DNA of 64,000 nucleotides from Clostridia bacterium (GCA_017430225.1 JAFRNK010000003.1:1-64000); one strand, 5' to 3'; shown: positions 15,473 through 24,346, numbered from the stretch's first letter. The notes: generated by a model not told the origin, from the letters alone. Numbers and translations: made by a program.

Positions 15473-15504
15473 GTTTTCGGCCACCCATCCGGATGGCCGA
15501 AAAC
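15473..15504 (+). terminator. Terminator-like hairpin after the transporter
   Basis: GTTTTCGGCCA (15473-15483) pairs with TGGCCGAAAAC (15494-15504). It lies before the dehydratase gene, so read-through would be partial. Confidence 0.6.
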
Positions 15505-15565
15505 TATATAGGCTCTGTTCAAGTAATGAAATTCTGGCTTAATGAACCGACACCTGGAGGTTTCC

Positions 15566-16753
15566 ATGAAAATCACAAGTATTGAATGCTTCGCCGGCGC
15601 TTATCTGTTTGTCCGCGTGAATACGGATGCCGGCATCAGCGGCTGGGGCGAATGTGGTCTGGCTTACGGAAAATGCACGGAAGCGGCGTTTGGCAACTGC
15701 CAGGATTTCGCCCGCGCCGTGATCGGCATGGATCCGTTTGATACTGAGAAAATCTGGGATCATCTGCACCGTCATACTTTCTGGGGCATGGGCGGCGGCG
15801 TCACGCTGACAGCCGCCATGGCCGCCATTGATACCGCCTGCTGGGATATCAAGGGAAAAGCGTTGAATATGCCTGTATGGAAGCTGCTGGGTGGCAAAAC
15901 CAACGACAACCTGCGCTGCTACGCGTCCCAGCTGCAGAACGGCTGGCGCAAGGCCGCCCAGGCCGGAGGCATCGCCATGCTCTATCGGCCCGAAGAGTAT
16001 TATGAAGTGACGAAGGAAGCCGTCGCGGAAGGCTATGACGCGGTCAAGGTGGACCCGGTCTTCGTACCGCCGGAACCTGTGGACTTTTCTGTCATCGGTT
16101 ATTCGCTCGGGCATCACGTCCGCGGGAGTTACCCGCTGGCTGAACTGCAGCTCGCCAAAGAGCGCATCGCGGCTGTTCGGGAAGCGGCAGGGCCTTATGT
16201 GGATATCCTGATCGAAACGCATTCCCTGATTGATACCAACACCGCCATCCAGCTGGCCAACGCGCTGGAGCCCTATCACATCATGTATCTGGAAGAGCCG
16301 ACCTGCCCCGAGAATCCGGATCTCTTCAAAGTCATCCAGCAGAAGACGTCCATTCCCCTGGCGACCGGTGAGCGCAGTTATACGCGCTGGGGCTTCCTCG
16401 ACTTCTTCCGTGACCGTTCTCTCAGCCTGATTCAGCCTGATCTGTGCAACACGGGTGGCATTACGGAGACGAAGAAGATCTGCGACATGGCGGAGACCTT
16501 CGACATGGGTGTTCAGATCCATGTCTGCGGCGGGCCCATCGCGACGGCAGCGGCGCTGCAGGTGGAAGCGGTCGTCCCGAATTTCGTCATCCATGAAGAA
16601 CACTGCGCCAATCTGAAGCCTGGCTACCGTAAATACGGCGTTCATTGCTACGCGCCGGAAAACGGCCGTTACCGTATCCCGGACCTGCCGGGCATCGGCG
16701 AAGACGTTCCGGAAGAAACCTTGGCAGCGTGCAGGCGGGTCGAGATCGCCTGA
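15566..16753 (+). CDS. Enolase-superfamily sugar-acid dehydratase (DgoD-like)
   Basis: This encodes 395 residues from the ATG at 15566, preceded by TGGAGG. The mandelate racemase/galactonate dehydratase fold is complete: an N-terminal capping domain, then a barrel with KVDP, metal ligands Glu217 (in ETH, with His219), Glu243/244 (LEEP), Glu269 (ATGER) and the catalytic His319 (VQIHVCGG). The first ligand is Glu where DgoD proteins usually have Asp in a DxH motif. The enzyme would dehydrate an aldonic acid to a 2-keto-3-deoxy acid. It lies 110 bp after the transporter and fits the same regulon as the lactonase. Confidence 0.85.
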   Translation: MKITSIECFAGAYLFVRVNTDAGISGWGECGLAYGKCTEAAFGNCQDFARAVIGMDPFDTEKIWDHLHRHTFWGMGGGVTLTAAMAAIDTACWDIKGKALNMPVWKLLGGKTNDNLRCYASQLQNGWRKAAQAGGIAMLYRPEEYYEVTKEAVAEGYDAVKVDPVFVPPEPVDFSVIGYSLGHHVRGSYPLAELQLAKERIAAVREAAGPYVDILIETHSLIDTNTAIQLANALEPYHIMYLEEPTCPENPDLFKVIQQKTSIPLATGERSYTRWGFLDFFRDRSLSLIQPDLCNTGGITETKKICDMAETFDMGVQIHVCGGPIATAAALQVEAVVPNFVIHEEHCANLKPGYRKYGVHCYAPENGRYRIPDLPGIGEDVPEETLAACRRVEIA

Positions 16754-16783
16754 TCAGCCGGCGGCATACAACTTGATAAAAAA

Positions 16784-16824
16784 ACGGGCGGTACCGAAAA
16801 AAATAGTGTACCGTCCGTATTTTT
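16784..16824 (+). terminator. Intrinsic terminator of the dehydratase gene
   Basis: ACGGGCGGTAC (16784-16794) pairs with GTACCGTCCGT (16808-16818), followed by ATTTTT. Confidence 0.8.
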
Positions 16825-16865
16825 GCTGTATAATGGGTATCGAACAAACGCATCGGGAGAGAATT

Positions 16866-17552
16866 ATGTCTGAACAGCTGACTGTCATCGCCCGGATCCG
16901 CACCGATTTTCCGGAGAAATTCGGCCTTCCGCGCCAGAGCGGGCTGGGCAGCGCCATCCGCGGGCGCGTGGTGTTTGAAAGACCCTACGATACGCCGGAC
17001 GCCCTGCGCGGCATCGAACAGTTCAGCCATCTGTGGCTGATCTGGGGTTTTTCCGGCGTACCGGAGCGGGAGAGCTTCGAGCCGCTGGTGCGGCCGCCGC
17101 GCCTGGGCGGGAACGAGCGTGTGGGCGTGTTCGCCAGCCGGTCGCCCTTCCGTCCGAACCGCCTCGGGCTGTCGCTGGTGCGGCTCGAGGCGGTCGCTGA
17201 GGAGGACGGGCGCGCGCAGCTGGTAGTCAGCGGCGTCGACCTGATGGACGGCACGCCGATCTACGACGTCAAGCCGTACTTGCCCTACGCCGAGGCCATC
17301 CCCGACGCGCGGGGCGGTTTCGCGGACGCGCACAGTGAGGACATGCTCGAGGTCGTGTTCCCGCCGGATCTGCTCAGTAAGATCCCCGAAGACAAGCGCC
17401 CCGCCCTGCTGCAGGCGCTGTCCCTCGATCCCCGCCCGGCGTATCAGAACGATCCGGAGCGTGTGTACGGGTTCCTGTTCGCGGGATACAACATCCGCTT
17501 CCGCGCAGAAAACGGAAAGGTGACCGTGACAGAGGTGGAAAGCGTACCGTGA
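16866..17552 (+). CDS. trmO: tRNA (N6-threonylcarbamoyladenosine37-N6)-methyltransferase TrmO
   Basis: This encodes 228 residues from the ATG at 16866, after GGGAGAGAA. An upstream ATG lies inside the -10 region and lacks a ribosome site. Features of TsaA/TrmO are PEKFGLPRQSGLG, FSHLWLIWGF, RPPRLGGNERVGVFASRSPF, RPNRLGLSLVRL and a C-terminal PAYQNDPERVYGFLFAGYNI. The enzyme adds a methyl group to t6A37 of threonine tRNAs using SAM. It is a single gene. Confidence 0.92.
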   Translation: MSEQLTVIARIRTDFPEKFGLPRQSGLGSAIRGRVVFERPYDTPDALRGIEQFSHLWLIWGFSGVPERESFEPLVRPPRLGGNERVGVFASRSPFRPNRLGLSLVRLEAVAEEDGRAQLVVSGVDLMDGTPIYDVKPYLPYAEAIPDARGGFADAHSEDMLEVVFPPDLLSKIPEDKRPALLQALSLDPRPAYQNDPERVYGFLFAGYNIRFRAENGKVTVTEVESVP

Positions 17553-17566
17553 CGTCGGTATTCTTA

Positions 17567-17595
17567 TTGCAAATCATCGCTCGTTAAGGTATAAT
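17567..17595 (+). promoter_or_regulatory. Promoter of the two LRR genes
   Basis: TTGCAA (17567-17572), 17 nt, TATAAT (17590-17595), 64 nt before the first start. Confidence 0.65.
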
Positions 17596-17659
17596 CACTT
17601 TGGTTGATTATTCTTTATGACAATGCAAAGCCACATACGTAAATCGGGAGGTACTACTA

Positions 17660-19033
17660 ATGAAAAGATTCGTCGCTTCGGTCCTTGTCCTTCTTTTGAC
17701 GCTGTCTCTTTTTTCTGGCCTGGCAGCAGTAGCCGGAGCGGAAATGATCGAGCAGGACGGCTTTACCTGTGAACGCCTGCGCAACGGCAGCCTGAAGCTG
17801 ACTGGATATCAAAAAAAAGATGCCGGCATCACCGTCAACATTCCGGCATCCATCGACGGCAGCCATGTGGAAAGCATCGGCGCTTACGCCTTCGACGGCT
17901 GCAAGATGGCCGCTGTCACCATTCCGGATACGGTCAAAATGATCGAAGCCTTCGCCTTTAATGACTGCACCGAGATCCAGAAGATCTCCATTCCAAATAC
18001 TGTGACCTTTATTGACGGCAACCCTTTTACCGGCTGCAGCAATCTGGTCAATATCAGCCTGGAGCCGAAGCACCCAACTCTGCAGGTCACCTCTGACGGC
18101 GTCCTGTACAGCAAACAGAACCGCATGCTGCTGTGCTACCCCTGCTCCAAGCCGGATCGGACGTTCTCCGTGATGTCCGGCACGGTCACTATCGGCAAGA
18201 ATGCGTTCTACGGCTGTGCGCTGTTGGAGTCCATTACCCTGCCTTCCACGATCAAAGCTGTCGGAGACAGCGCTTTTCTGGGCTGTACCAGCCTGAAAAA
18301 CATCGCTCTGCCGGAATCCCTGCTCTCCATCGGCGAGCTGGCCTTTGCCGGCTGCAAAGAACTGAGCGGTGCCGTCATTCCCCGGCAGGTGCTTCGCATT
18401 GAGCCCGGAACATTTTATAACTGCGAAGCGCTCACAAGCGTGGCGCTCCCGGAAAACCTGACTACCATCTGCGACCGCGCATTCTTCGGCTGCAAAGCGC
18501 TGCACGAGATCTATATACCCGCCAATGTCAACACTATCGGCGACGCCGCGTTCTTCGGCTGCAGTTCCCTGACCGACGCGCACATCCCCGTATCTGTGAC
18601 AGAGATCGGCGACGCTGCCTTTGACGACTGCTCCGTTCGCCTGTACATGCACCTGGATGAATATGCTTATGCGGAGATCTATGCCAAGCGGTACGACATC
18701 AGCTTCACTTACGGCAATGAAGACAGTTTCCTGGTGGATCCTCCCGCTGAAAAGTCTGGTGAAAAAACCATCACAATGCAGGCCCGCGGCGTTACGGGAT
18801 CCTTCCCGGTGAATGTCGTGCTGAGCTGGGACGGAACTATCAAATCCGTTACCGTTGGTGAAAGCGACAGCGATGCTGACAAAGCGTTTCTTGCCTTAGC
18901 TGCCACCGAAGAATTCCTGAGCCAGTTTGCCGGCCGGACAGCGCCGGTGGAGGGTCTGGATGTATTCTGCGGTGCGACTGTCAGCAGAAACGGGATTATC
19001 GACGCCGTCAATGGGGCTGCTTCCAATCAATAA
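17660..19033 (+). CDS. Secreted BspA-type LRR protein with a C-terminal FMN-binding domain
   Basis: This encodes 457 residues with a signal peptide (MKRFVASVLVLLLTLSLFS... AGA). Residues about 40-355 hold LRR_5 repeats of the BspA type, recognised by recurring units such as AFDGCKMAAVTIPDTV and AFFGCKALHEIYIPANV. Residues about 365-457 match the FMN_bind domain: VTGSFPVNVVLSWDGTIKSV, an EFLSQFAGR helix and VFCGATVSRNGIIDAVN. In this family FMN is joined by ApbE to the Thr of the (S/T/D)GAT motif. Here the motif reads CGAT, so Cys replaces the usual first residue. An exported, possibly flavinylated LRR protein is unusual. It shares a promoter with the next gene, 21 bp downstream. Confidence 0.88.
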   Translation: MKRFVASVLVLLLTLSLFSGLAAVAGAEMIEQDGFTCERLRNGSLKLTGYQKKDAGITVNIPASIDGSHVESIGAYAFDGCKMAAVTIPDTVKMIEAFAFNDCTEIQKISIPNTVTFIDGNPFTGCSNLVNISLEPKHPTLQVTSDGVLYSKQNRMLLCYPCSKPDRTFSVMSGTVTIGKNAFYGCALLESITLPSTIKAVGDSAFLGCTSLKNIALPESLLSIGELAFAGCKELSGAVIPRQVLRIEPGTFYNCEALTSVALPENLTTICDRAFFGCKALHEIYIPANVNTIGDAAFFGCSSLTDAHIPVSVTEIGDAAFDDCSVRLYMHLDEYAYAEIYAKRYDISFTYGNEDSFLVDPPAEKSGEKTITMQARGVTGSFPVNVVLSWDGTIKSVTVGESDSDADKAFLALAATEEFLSQFAGRTAPVEGLDVFCGATVSRNGIIDAVNGAASNQ

Positions 19034-19054
19034 ACCTTCCGCAGGAGAACTGCT

Positions 19055-21163
19055 ATGAAAAAGATATGCACAGTTATTCTCCTTGTATCGCTCCTGATGC
19101 TCCCGCTGACGACATTTGCTGCCAGCAGCTGGGACTGCACCGGCTGCGGCCGCAGGATACCGGCTATTTTAGGAGATTACTGTCCCTATTGCGGGACCCA
19201 TAACCACGTTTGGTCTCCCGCCACTTGCACTGAGCCGGAAACCTGCTCTTGCGGGGAAACAAGGGGCAGTGCCCTTGACCATCAATGGGACAGCGGAGAT
19301 GGCATCTGGGAAGCCACCTGCACAAAAACAGGCCTCAGAGAGTATACCTGCACCGTATGCGGCGTAACACGGGAGGAGACCATCCCCATTAATCCCTCCA
19401 ATCACAAAGGTGAAACAGAAACCCGAAGCGCAAAGGCTGCTACCTGTACCGAGGACGGCTACACCGGAGACACTTACTGTCTGGACTGTGGGGCATTGAT
19501 GGCGTCCGGCAGGAGCATCAAAGCCACCGGCCACCGATGGGACAGCGGAGATGGCATCCGGGAGGCTACTTGTGCAGAAACAGGCCTCAAGGAGTATACC
19601 TGCACCGTATGCGGTGTAACACAGGAGAAGACCATCCCCATTAATCCCTCCAATCACAAAGGCGGGACAGAGCTCCGCAACGCAAGGACCGCTTCCTGTA
19701 CCGAAAACGGCTATACCGGGGATACCGTCTGCAAGGACTGCGGAGCGGTGCTAACCGCCGGCCGGATCATCCGTGCGGCAGGGCATTCCTGGATTAGCCC
19801 CACCTGTACGGAACCAAAAATCTGCAAAACTTGCGGAGCGACCGAAGGAAACCCACTGGGGCATTCCTGGGACGAAGGGAAAGTGATCCGATCGGCCACC
19901 TGTGCAGCTGAAGGCGTCAAGCGTTATACTTGCACAGTGTGCCATGAAACCCGGAGCGAGACTCTGCCCATCAATCCCTCCAGCCATACCGGCGGCACTG
20001 AGACCCGGAACAAAGTAGAAAACACCTGCACCGAAGACGGGTTTTCCGGCGATACATTCTGTAAGGGCTGCGGTGCGCTGCTGAACCAGGGTATAACTCT
20101 TTCTGCCAAGGGCCATCACTGGGTCACCGCGACCATCACAGACCCCAAGACCTGCGATCGCTGCGGCCTGACAGAGGGCGAACCTGCGGGGCACTTTGTC
20201 ATCAACAGCAACGGGGAAGTCACCCTGACAAAATTTGATATGCAGTTAGGCCAGTATGAAATTGAAGTCCCCGCAGACTGGCGTAGCCGTCCTGTAACCG
20301 CCATCGGTGACTCGGCATTTGAAAAGTGCTATATGATTTCAGCCGTTAAACTCCCAGACAGCATAAAAACGATTGGGGAGAAAGCCTTTTCCGGATGTAC
20401 TCACCTGACAGATATCAACATTCCGTTGAACGTTACAGCAATCGGTGCCCACGCTTTTGAGGACTGCGGCATAACGAGCATTTCCATTCCCGATGGTATT
20501 ACTGTGATCGCGCCTGATACCTTTAAATCCAGCGATTTGACAAGTATTGTTTTGCCTGACAGCATCGTTTCGATCGGCGATCGTGCGTTTCAGTATTGTT
20601 TTGATTTGGAAACCATTAGATTCCCCCGGCAATTGGAGACCATCGGGGATAAGGCTTTCTATAGCTGTCAAAAGCTGACTGACCTGACCTTTTATAATAA
20701 CCTCACTTCCATTGGCAAAGAAGCTTTCGAGAAGTGCCGCGCACTTACCAGTCTATCCCTTCCTTCCGGCCTCACCACAATCGGTGATGAAGCATTTTTC
20801 GACTGCATAAGCCTTGCAAAAATCACGCTTCCAAGCAGTATAAATATGATTGGCAGAAGTGCATTTTACAACTGTGAAAGCTTGGAAAGCGTTTCTTTGC
20901 CTCGCGTCACTGCAATCGAAGCAGCGGTCTTCCATGATTGTCATAAGCTCAACTATGTATATATTCCTGACAGTGTGACCAGTATCGGTGCCGGAGCATT
21001 TGCAAGATGTTTTGTACTGCCAACCCTAAGTATTCCCAATTCCGTAGCCTCCATCGGCAAGTCTGCCTTTCAAGCGTGCAATAATCTGACGGTTACCGTC
21101 GGCAAAGGTTCATTCGCAGAAGATTATTGTATCAATAACCAGGTCAGATACAAAACGAGATAA
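19055..21163 (+). CDS. Secreted protein with cysteine-rich repeats and LRR_5 domain
   Basis: This encodes 702 residues, with a signal peptide ending near TTFAAS. Residues 24-380 contain about three units of roughly 84 residues. Each has CTVC, TIPINPS, a CTE-GYTGDT segment, C--CGA and a GH(R/S)W end. Paired CxxC groups suggest metal-binding ribbons outside the cell. An initial CTGCGRRIP/CPYCG ribbon precedes them. Residues about 390-700 are BspA-type LRR_5 repeats (AFEKCYMISAVKLPDSI and similar). The first two Cys units are nearly identical at DNA level. There is no sortase signal. The role in binding or adhesion is inferred from the LRR family only. Confidence 0.85.
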   Translation: MKKICTVILLVSLLMLPLTTFAASSWDCTGCGRRIPAILGDYCPYCGTHNHVWSPATCTEPETCSCGETRGSALDHQWDSGDGIWEATCTKTGLREYTCTVCGVTREETIPINPSNHKGETETRSAKAATCTEDGYTGDTYCLDCGALMASGRSIKATGHRWDSGDGIREATCAETGLKEYTCTVCGVTQEKTIPINPSNHKGGTELRNARTASCTENGYTGDTVCKDCGAVLTAGRIIRAAGHSWISPTCTEPKICKTCGATEGNPLGHSWDEGKVIRSATCAAEGVKRYTCTVCHETRSETLPINPSSHTGGTETRNKVENTCTEDGFSGDTFCKGCGALLNQGITLSAKGHHWVTATITDPKTCDRCGLTEGEPAGHFVINSNGEVTLTKFDMQLGQYEIEVPADWRSRPVTAIGDSAFEKCYMISAVKLPDSIKTIGEKAFSGCTHLTDINIPLNVTAIGAHAFEDCGITSISIPDGITVIAPDTFKSSDLTSIVLPDSIVSIGDRAFQYCFDLETIRFPRQLETIGDKAFYSCQKLTDLTFYNNLTSIGKEAFEKCRALTSLSLPSGLTTIGDEAFFDCISLAKITLPSSINMIGRSAFYNCESLESVSLPRVTAIEAAVFHDCHKLNYVYIPDSVTSIGAGAFARCFVLPTLSIPNSVASIGKSAFQACNNLTVTVGKGSFAEDYCINNQVRYKTR
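19286..19662 (+). repeat. Recent internal duplication, 252-bp period
   Basis: 19286-19410 and 19538-19662 are nearly identical, for example GACAGCGGAGATGGCATC at 19289 and 19541. They are offset by exactly 84 codons, so the frame is kept. Confidence 0.85.
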
Positions 21164-21209
21164 ATCTGAGAGATATGATTAGCACTGGAAACAAGGAAGA
21201 TCATTTATT

Positions 21210-21320
21210 ATGTGCGGCATCAAAGGTTATACCGGCGCGCAGCAGGCGCGCCGATTCTTTTCAACGGTATGAAACACCTGGAATACCGGGGATATGATTC
21301 GGCAGGCCCAGCGGTGCGGA
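21210..21320 (+). pseudogene. glmS: glmS N-terminal remnant (frameshifted)
   Basis: From the ATG at 21210, after an AAGGAAG ribosome site, the frame gives MCGIKGYTGAQQA and then stops at a TGA (21270-21272). Shifting frame near 21250 restores APILFNGMKHLEYRGYDSAG. Together these match the start of glutamine-fructose-6-phosphate aminotransferase, including the catalytic Cys after Met1 and the YRGYDSAG motif. All later parts (the rest of the glutaminase domain and both SIS domains) are absent, and the PHP gene follows at 21358. It is a dead fragment, with a functional copy presumably elsewhere. Confidence 0.85.
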
Positions 21321-21357
21321 ACGGCCCCGGCGCAATACTGAATACAGGAGAAAACAT

Positions 21358-22068
21358 ATGATTCATTTGATCGCAGACGTCCATACCCATACCATCGCCA
21401 GCGGCCACGCTTACGGCACCATCCGGGAGATGGCTCAGGCCGCGGCGGAGAAACACCTGCAAATCCTCGGCCTGACCGAGCACGCGCCGGGGATCCCCGG
21501 GACGGTGGACCCGTTCTACTATATGAATCTGACCGTCATACCGCGGATCCTGTACGGCGTGCACATCCTCCACGGCTGTGAGATCAACGTGCTGAACGGC
21601 GGCACACTCTCGCTGGAACAGCGGTTCATCGACAAGCTGGATTACTGCATCGCGGGCATCCACGGCCTGTGCTACCGGGACGAAGGCCCGGAGGGCAATA
21701 CCCGGAACATCGCGTCCTGTATGAGGCATCCGAAAGTGAAGTTCATTTCCCATCCGGACGACGACCATACCCCCCTGGACTATGAAATGCTGGTCCGTGC
21801 CGCGAAGGAAACGGGCACCGCCCTGGAGGTCAACAACAGCTCCCTGACCAAACCGGAGCACCGGATGAACTGCTTTGAGAATTACCGGCACATGCTGGAT
21901 TTATGTCGGCAGCTTCAGGTGCCGGTCATGGTCAGTTCCGACGCGCACGATCCCAGCGCGGTGGGATATTTCGATCTGGCGCTTGAGCTGCTCGATAGCG
22001 TCTCTTTCCCGGAGGAACTGGTCCTGAACGCTGACGCCGACAGGCTGAAGAGCTTTCTGCTGTCCTGA
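21358..22068 (+). CDS. PHP-domain phosphatase, YcdX-like
   Basis: This encodes 236 residues, after CAGGAG. Metal ligands typical of YcdX-type PHP enzymes are HTHTIASGH (His residues 10, 12 and 18), TEHAPGIPG, HGCEIN, IAGIHGL, FISHPDDDH and SSDAHDP. This trinuclear-zinc fold hydrolyses phosphoesters. Substrates of the bacterial YcdX group are poorly known. It is probably cotranscribed with the esterase 35 bp downstream. Its own promoter is not evident, and the glmS scrap lies where a promoter would be. Confidence 0.85.
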   Translation: MIHLIADVHTHTIASGHAYGTIREMAQAAAEKHLQILGLTEHAPGIPGTVDPFYYMNLTVIPRILYGVHILHGCEINVLNGGTLSLEQRFIDKLDYCIAGIHGLCYRDEGPEGNTRNIASCMRHPKVKFISHPDDDHTPLDYEMLVRAAKETGTALEVNNSSLTKPEHRMNCFENYRHMLDLCRQLQVPVMVSSDAHDPSAVGYFDLALELLDSVSFPEELVLNADADRLKSFLLS

Positions 22069-22102
22069 AATCATAAATGAATTGCAGAAGGAGGTTCACG
22101 GT

Positions 22103-22915
22103 ATGTCTCTGCTGAAAATCAATTTCCCGAGCAAGTACCTGGCCAACAACCACGAGGTCGAGATCGTCCTGCCGAACATGCCTGAGGACGGGGAGCCGGA
22201 GGCCTTCTACCGTTCCGGCAAAAAATACAAGGTGCTGTGGCTGCTGCACGGCACCCACGGCGACCAGTCGGACTGGGTGCGCAAGAGCAATATCGAGCTG
22301 TACGCGGAAGAAAAAGACCTGGCGGTCGTGATGCCGCCGGCCCTGAATTCCAATTATTCCAACTGGGAGCATACCATGCTGGGGTACCGGATGTTCGATT
22401 ACCTGACCAAGGAGCTCATGCCCTTCGTATACGGCTGGCTGCCGGTATCCGACAAGCGGGAGGACAACTTTATCTCGGGGCTTTCCATGGGCGGCCGGGG
22501 CGCGATCAAGTATGCCGTCAACCATCCCGAACTGTTTGCCGCGGCGGCGGTGCTGTCCGCCGCGCCGGTGGATATGGCGGAAATGCGGCCCGGACATCCC
22601 GCGTTCCAGCTGGACACGGATACCTACCGCATGCGCAACACACTGCTCAACGCGGGCGGGCTGAAGGCGTTCAGGAACTCGAACGAGAACGTCTGGGCGA
22701 TCATCGACAAGCTGGCCCCGACAGGAAAACTCCCCCGCCTGATGTTCGCCTGCGGGGAAGAAGATCCTTTGATTTATGAAAATTTCAAGAGATTCAGGAA
22801 GCACTGTGACGAGATCGGCCTGAAGGCCCACTGGTTCACCAGGCCCGGCTATGCCCACGAGTGGAGGTTCTGGGACCTGGCGATCCAGGAGGCGCTGACC
22901 TTCTTCGGGTTATGA
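22103..22915 (+). CDS. Esterase family alpha/beta hydrolase (FrmB/acetyl-esterase type)
   Basis: This encodes 270 residues from the ATG at 22103, after AAGGAGG. It has the esterase D pattern: KYKVLWLLHGTHGDQSDWVR, the nucleophile Ser in GLSMGGRGAIKYA (about residue 134), Asp in CGEEDPLIY and His in YAHEWRFWD. There is no signal peptide. Such enzymes remove acetyl or feruloyl groups from sugars. With the neighbouring sucrose phosphorylase and GH genes, deacetylation of imported oligosaccharides is plausible. Its stop overlaps that of the convergent sucrose phosphorylase by 6 nt. Confidence 0.85.
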   Translation: MSLLKINFPSKYLANNHEVEIVLPNMPEDGEPEAFYRSGKKYKVLWLLHGTHGDQSDWVRKSNIELYAEEKDLAVVMPPALNSNYSNWEHTMLGYRMFDYLTKELMPFVYGWLPVSDKREDNFISGLSMGGRGAIKYAVNHPELFAAAAVLSAAPVDMAEMRPGHPAFQLDTDTYRMRNTLLNAGGLKAFRNSNENVWAIIDKLAPTGKLPRLMFACGEEDPLIYENFKRFRKHCDEIGLKAHWFTRPGYAHEWRFWDLAIQEALTFFGL

Positions 22916-24346
22916 GCAGCTGATCTCGTAGGTCATACTGACGAAATCCGCCCGGAGTTCCGCCCACGCGTCTCCGTTTTCCCTGCGGATCACCAGCTCA
23001 TTTTCCCCGCAGTCCTTCAGGGCAAAACTGCCGCCGAAGGCCGGGTGCGTGTTCCGGAAACGCAGCAGCTCCAGCAGCTTCTGCACCACCGGGCGCTTGA
23101 CCTCCGCGGCGATCTCCTCCAGGGTATAGTTGTGGCGGTTCACGTCGCGGGGCTGCTGGGTCTTCTCAAACAGCTCGAAGTCGTTTTTGCCCGCCAGCAG
23201 GCCCTGGTAGTGGATCTGGGGGATGCCCGGCGCGAACATCTGCACCGCGCGGGTGAGCAGGTACCGCTCGTCGGATTCACCCACCGCAGAGTAATACGAA
23301 CAGTTGATCTGATAGGTATTGAAGCTCTTTTCCAGGGGCCCCCTGAGCTCGGTAAAGATCTTCGCCACGCCCGGATTCATTTCGTATACCTTCATCTTCG
23401 TGTCCTGGACCTCTTCGTCTGGCATCAGGTAACGGACGTCCACGACGCCGATGCCGTCGTGCGTGTCCAGCGTCGTAAACTGGTGGGGTGAACAGATCTT
23501 CAGCCAGTTCTTGAGGTACAGGGTCTTTCCGGTAAAGAGGGCGTTCAGCAGCAGCATCGGAAGCTGGAAGTCATAGACGTAATACCCTTTTTCCGAGAGC
23601 TTCATCTGGATGAAATAGTTTTCGTGGATCTCGGGCAGGATGTCCACGCCCGCCGCGCTGGCCGCGTCGCGGGATTCCGCCATCAGCTGCCATACGTCCG
23701 GTTCCACGAAGAAACAGTTGGTGCCGGCTTTTTTCGTCGCGTAAGCGAAGGCGTCCAGCCGGATCAGGCTGCAGCCGTGCTCCGACAGGAAGGCGAGATT
23801 GTCCTTCAGGAACCGTTTCGCTTCTTCAGAGCGCTGGCAGTTGATGTCCACCTGCTCGTCCGAGAAGGTACACCAGACCTTTTCGCTGGTCCCGTCCGCG
23901 AAGTTGGCGATAATATAGGTTCCCTTGCCGATCCGGCGGCGGTAGATGGCTTCATCTTCCTCCCGGGTCGGCTCTCCGTTTTTCCAGAAGTCTTTGAACC
24001 GGATAAAGAAATCGCGGTAGCGGGAGGCGTCCTTGTTCTTCAGGAAGTCCTGGTACTCCGGGCTGCGCACGGAGATGTGGTTGATCATGTAGTCGAACAT
24101 CAGGTAGTAGCGCTTCCCGAGCCGGTCCACATCCTCCCAGGTGCCGAAGGCGAGGTCCACCTCCCGGTAGGTGATCGGGGAAAAGCCGCGGTCGCCCGAG
24201 GAGGGGAAGAAGGGCAGGATGTGGACGCCCCCAAACGCCCCGTCAAAGGGGCCGTTCAGCGTCTGCTCCAGGTCCCGGAGGTTGTGTCCCAGGCTGTCGG
24301 CGTAAGTGATCAGCATGGCTTTGTTTTCAACGTTTTTGTACGGCAC
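22910..24346 (-). CDS. GH13 subfamily 18 sucrose phosphorylase-like enzyme
   Basis: This encodes 478 residues with a GTG start after AGGGGG. The sucrose phosphorylase signature is clear: LITYADSLGHNL, VHILPFFPSSGDRGFSPITY and FDYMINHIS. The nucleophile Asp198 is in IRLDAFAY, the acid/base Glu239 in LPEIHENY and the transition-state Asp297 in TLDTHDGIGVVD. Such enzymes split sucrose, sucrose-6F-phosphate or glucosylglycerate with phosphate to give glucose 1-phosphate. The acceptor side is not resolved by eye. It is the last gene of the ABC operon, so it probably acts on the imported sugar. Confidence 0.88.
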   Translation of the reverse strand: MPYKNVENKAMLITYADSLGHNLRDLEQTLNGPFDGAFGGVHILPFFPSSGDRGFSPITYREVDLAFGTWEDVDRLGKRYYLMFDYMINHISVRSPEYQDFLKNKDASRYRDFFIRFKDFWKNGEPTREEDEAIYRRRIGKGTYIIANFADGTSEKVWCTFSDEQVDINCQRSEEAKRFLKDNLAFLSEHGCSLIRLDAFAYATKKAGTNCFFVEPDVWQLMAESRDAASAAGVDILPEIHENYFIQMKLSEKGYYVYDFQLPMLLLNALFTGKTLYLKNWLKICSPHQFTTLDTHDGIGVVDVRYLMPDEEVQDTKMKVYEMNPGVAKIFTELRGPLEKSFNTYQINCSYYSAVGESDERYLLTRAVQMFAPGIPQIHYQGLLAGKNDFELFEKTQQPRDVNRHNYTLEEIAAEVKRPVVQKLLELLRFRNTHPAFGGSFALKDCGENELVIRRENGDAWAELRADFVSMTYEISCS

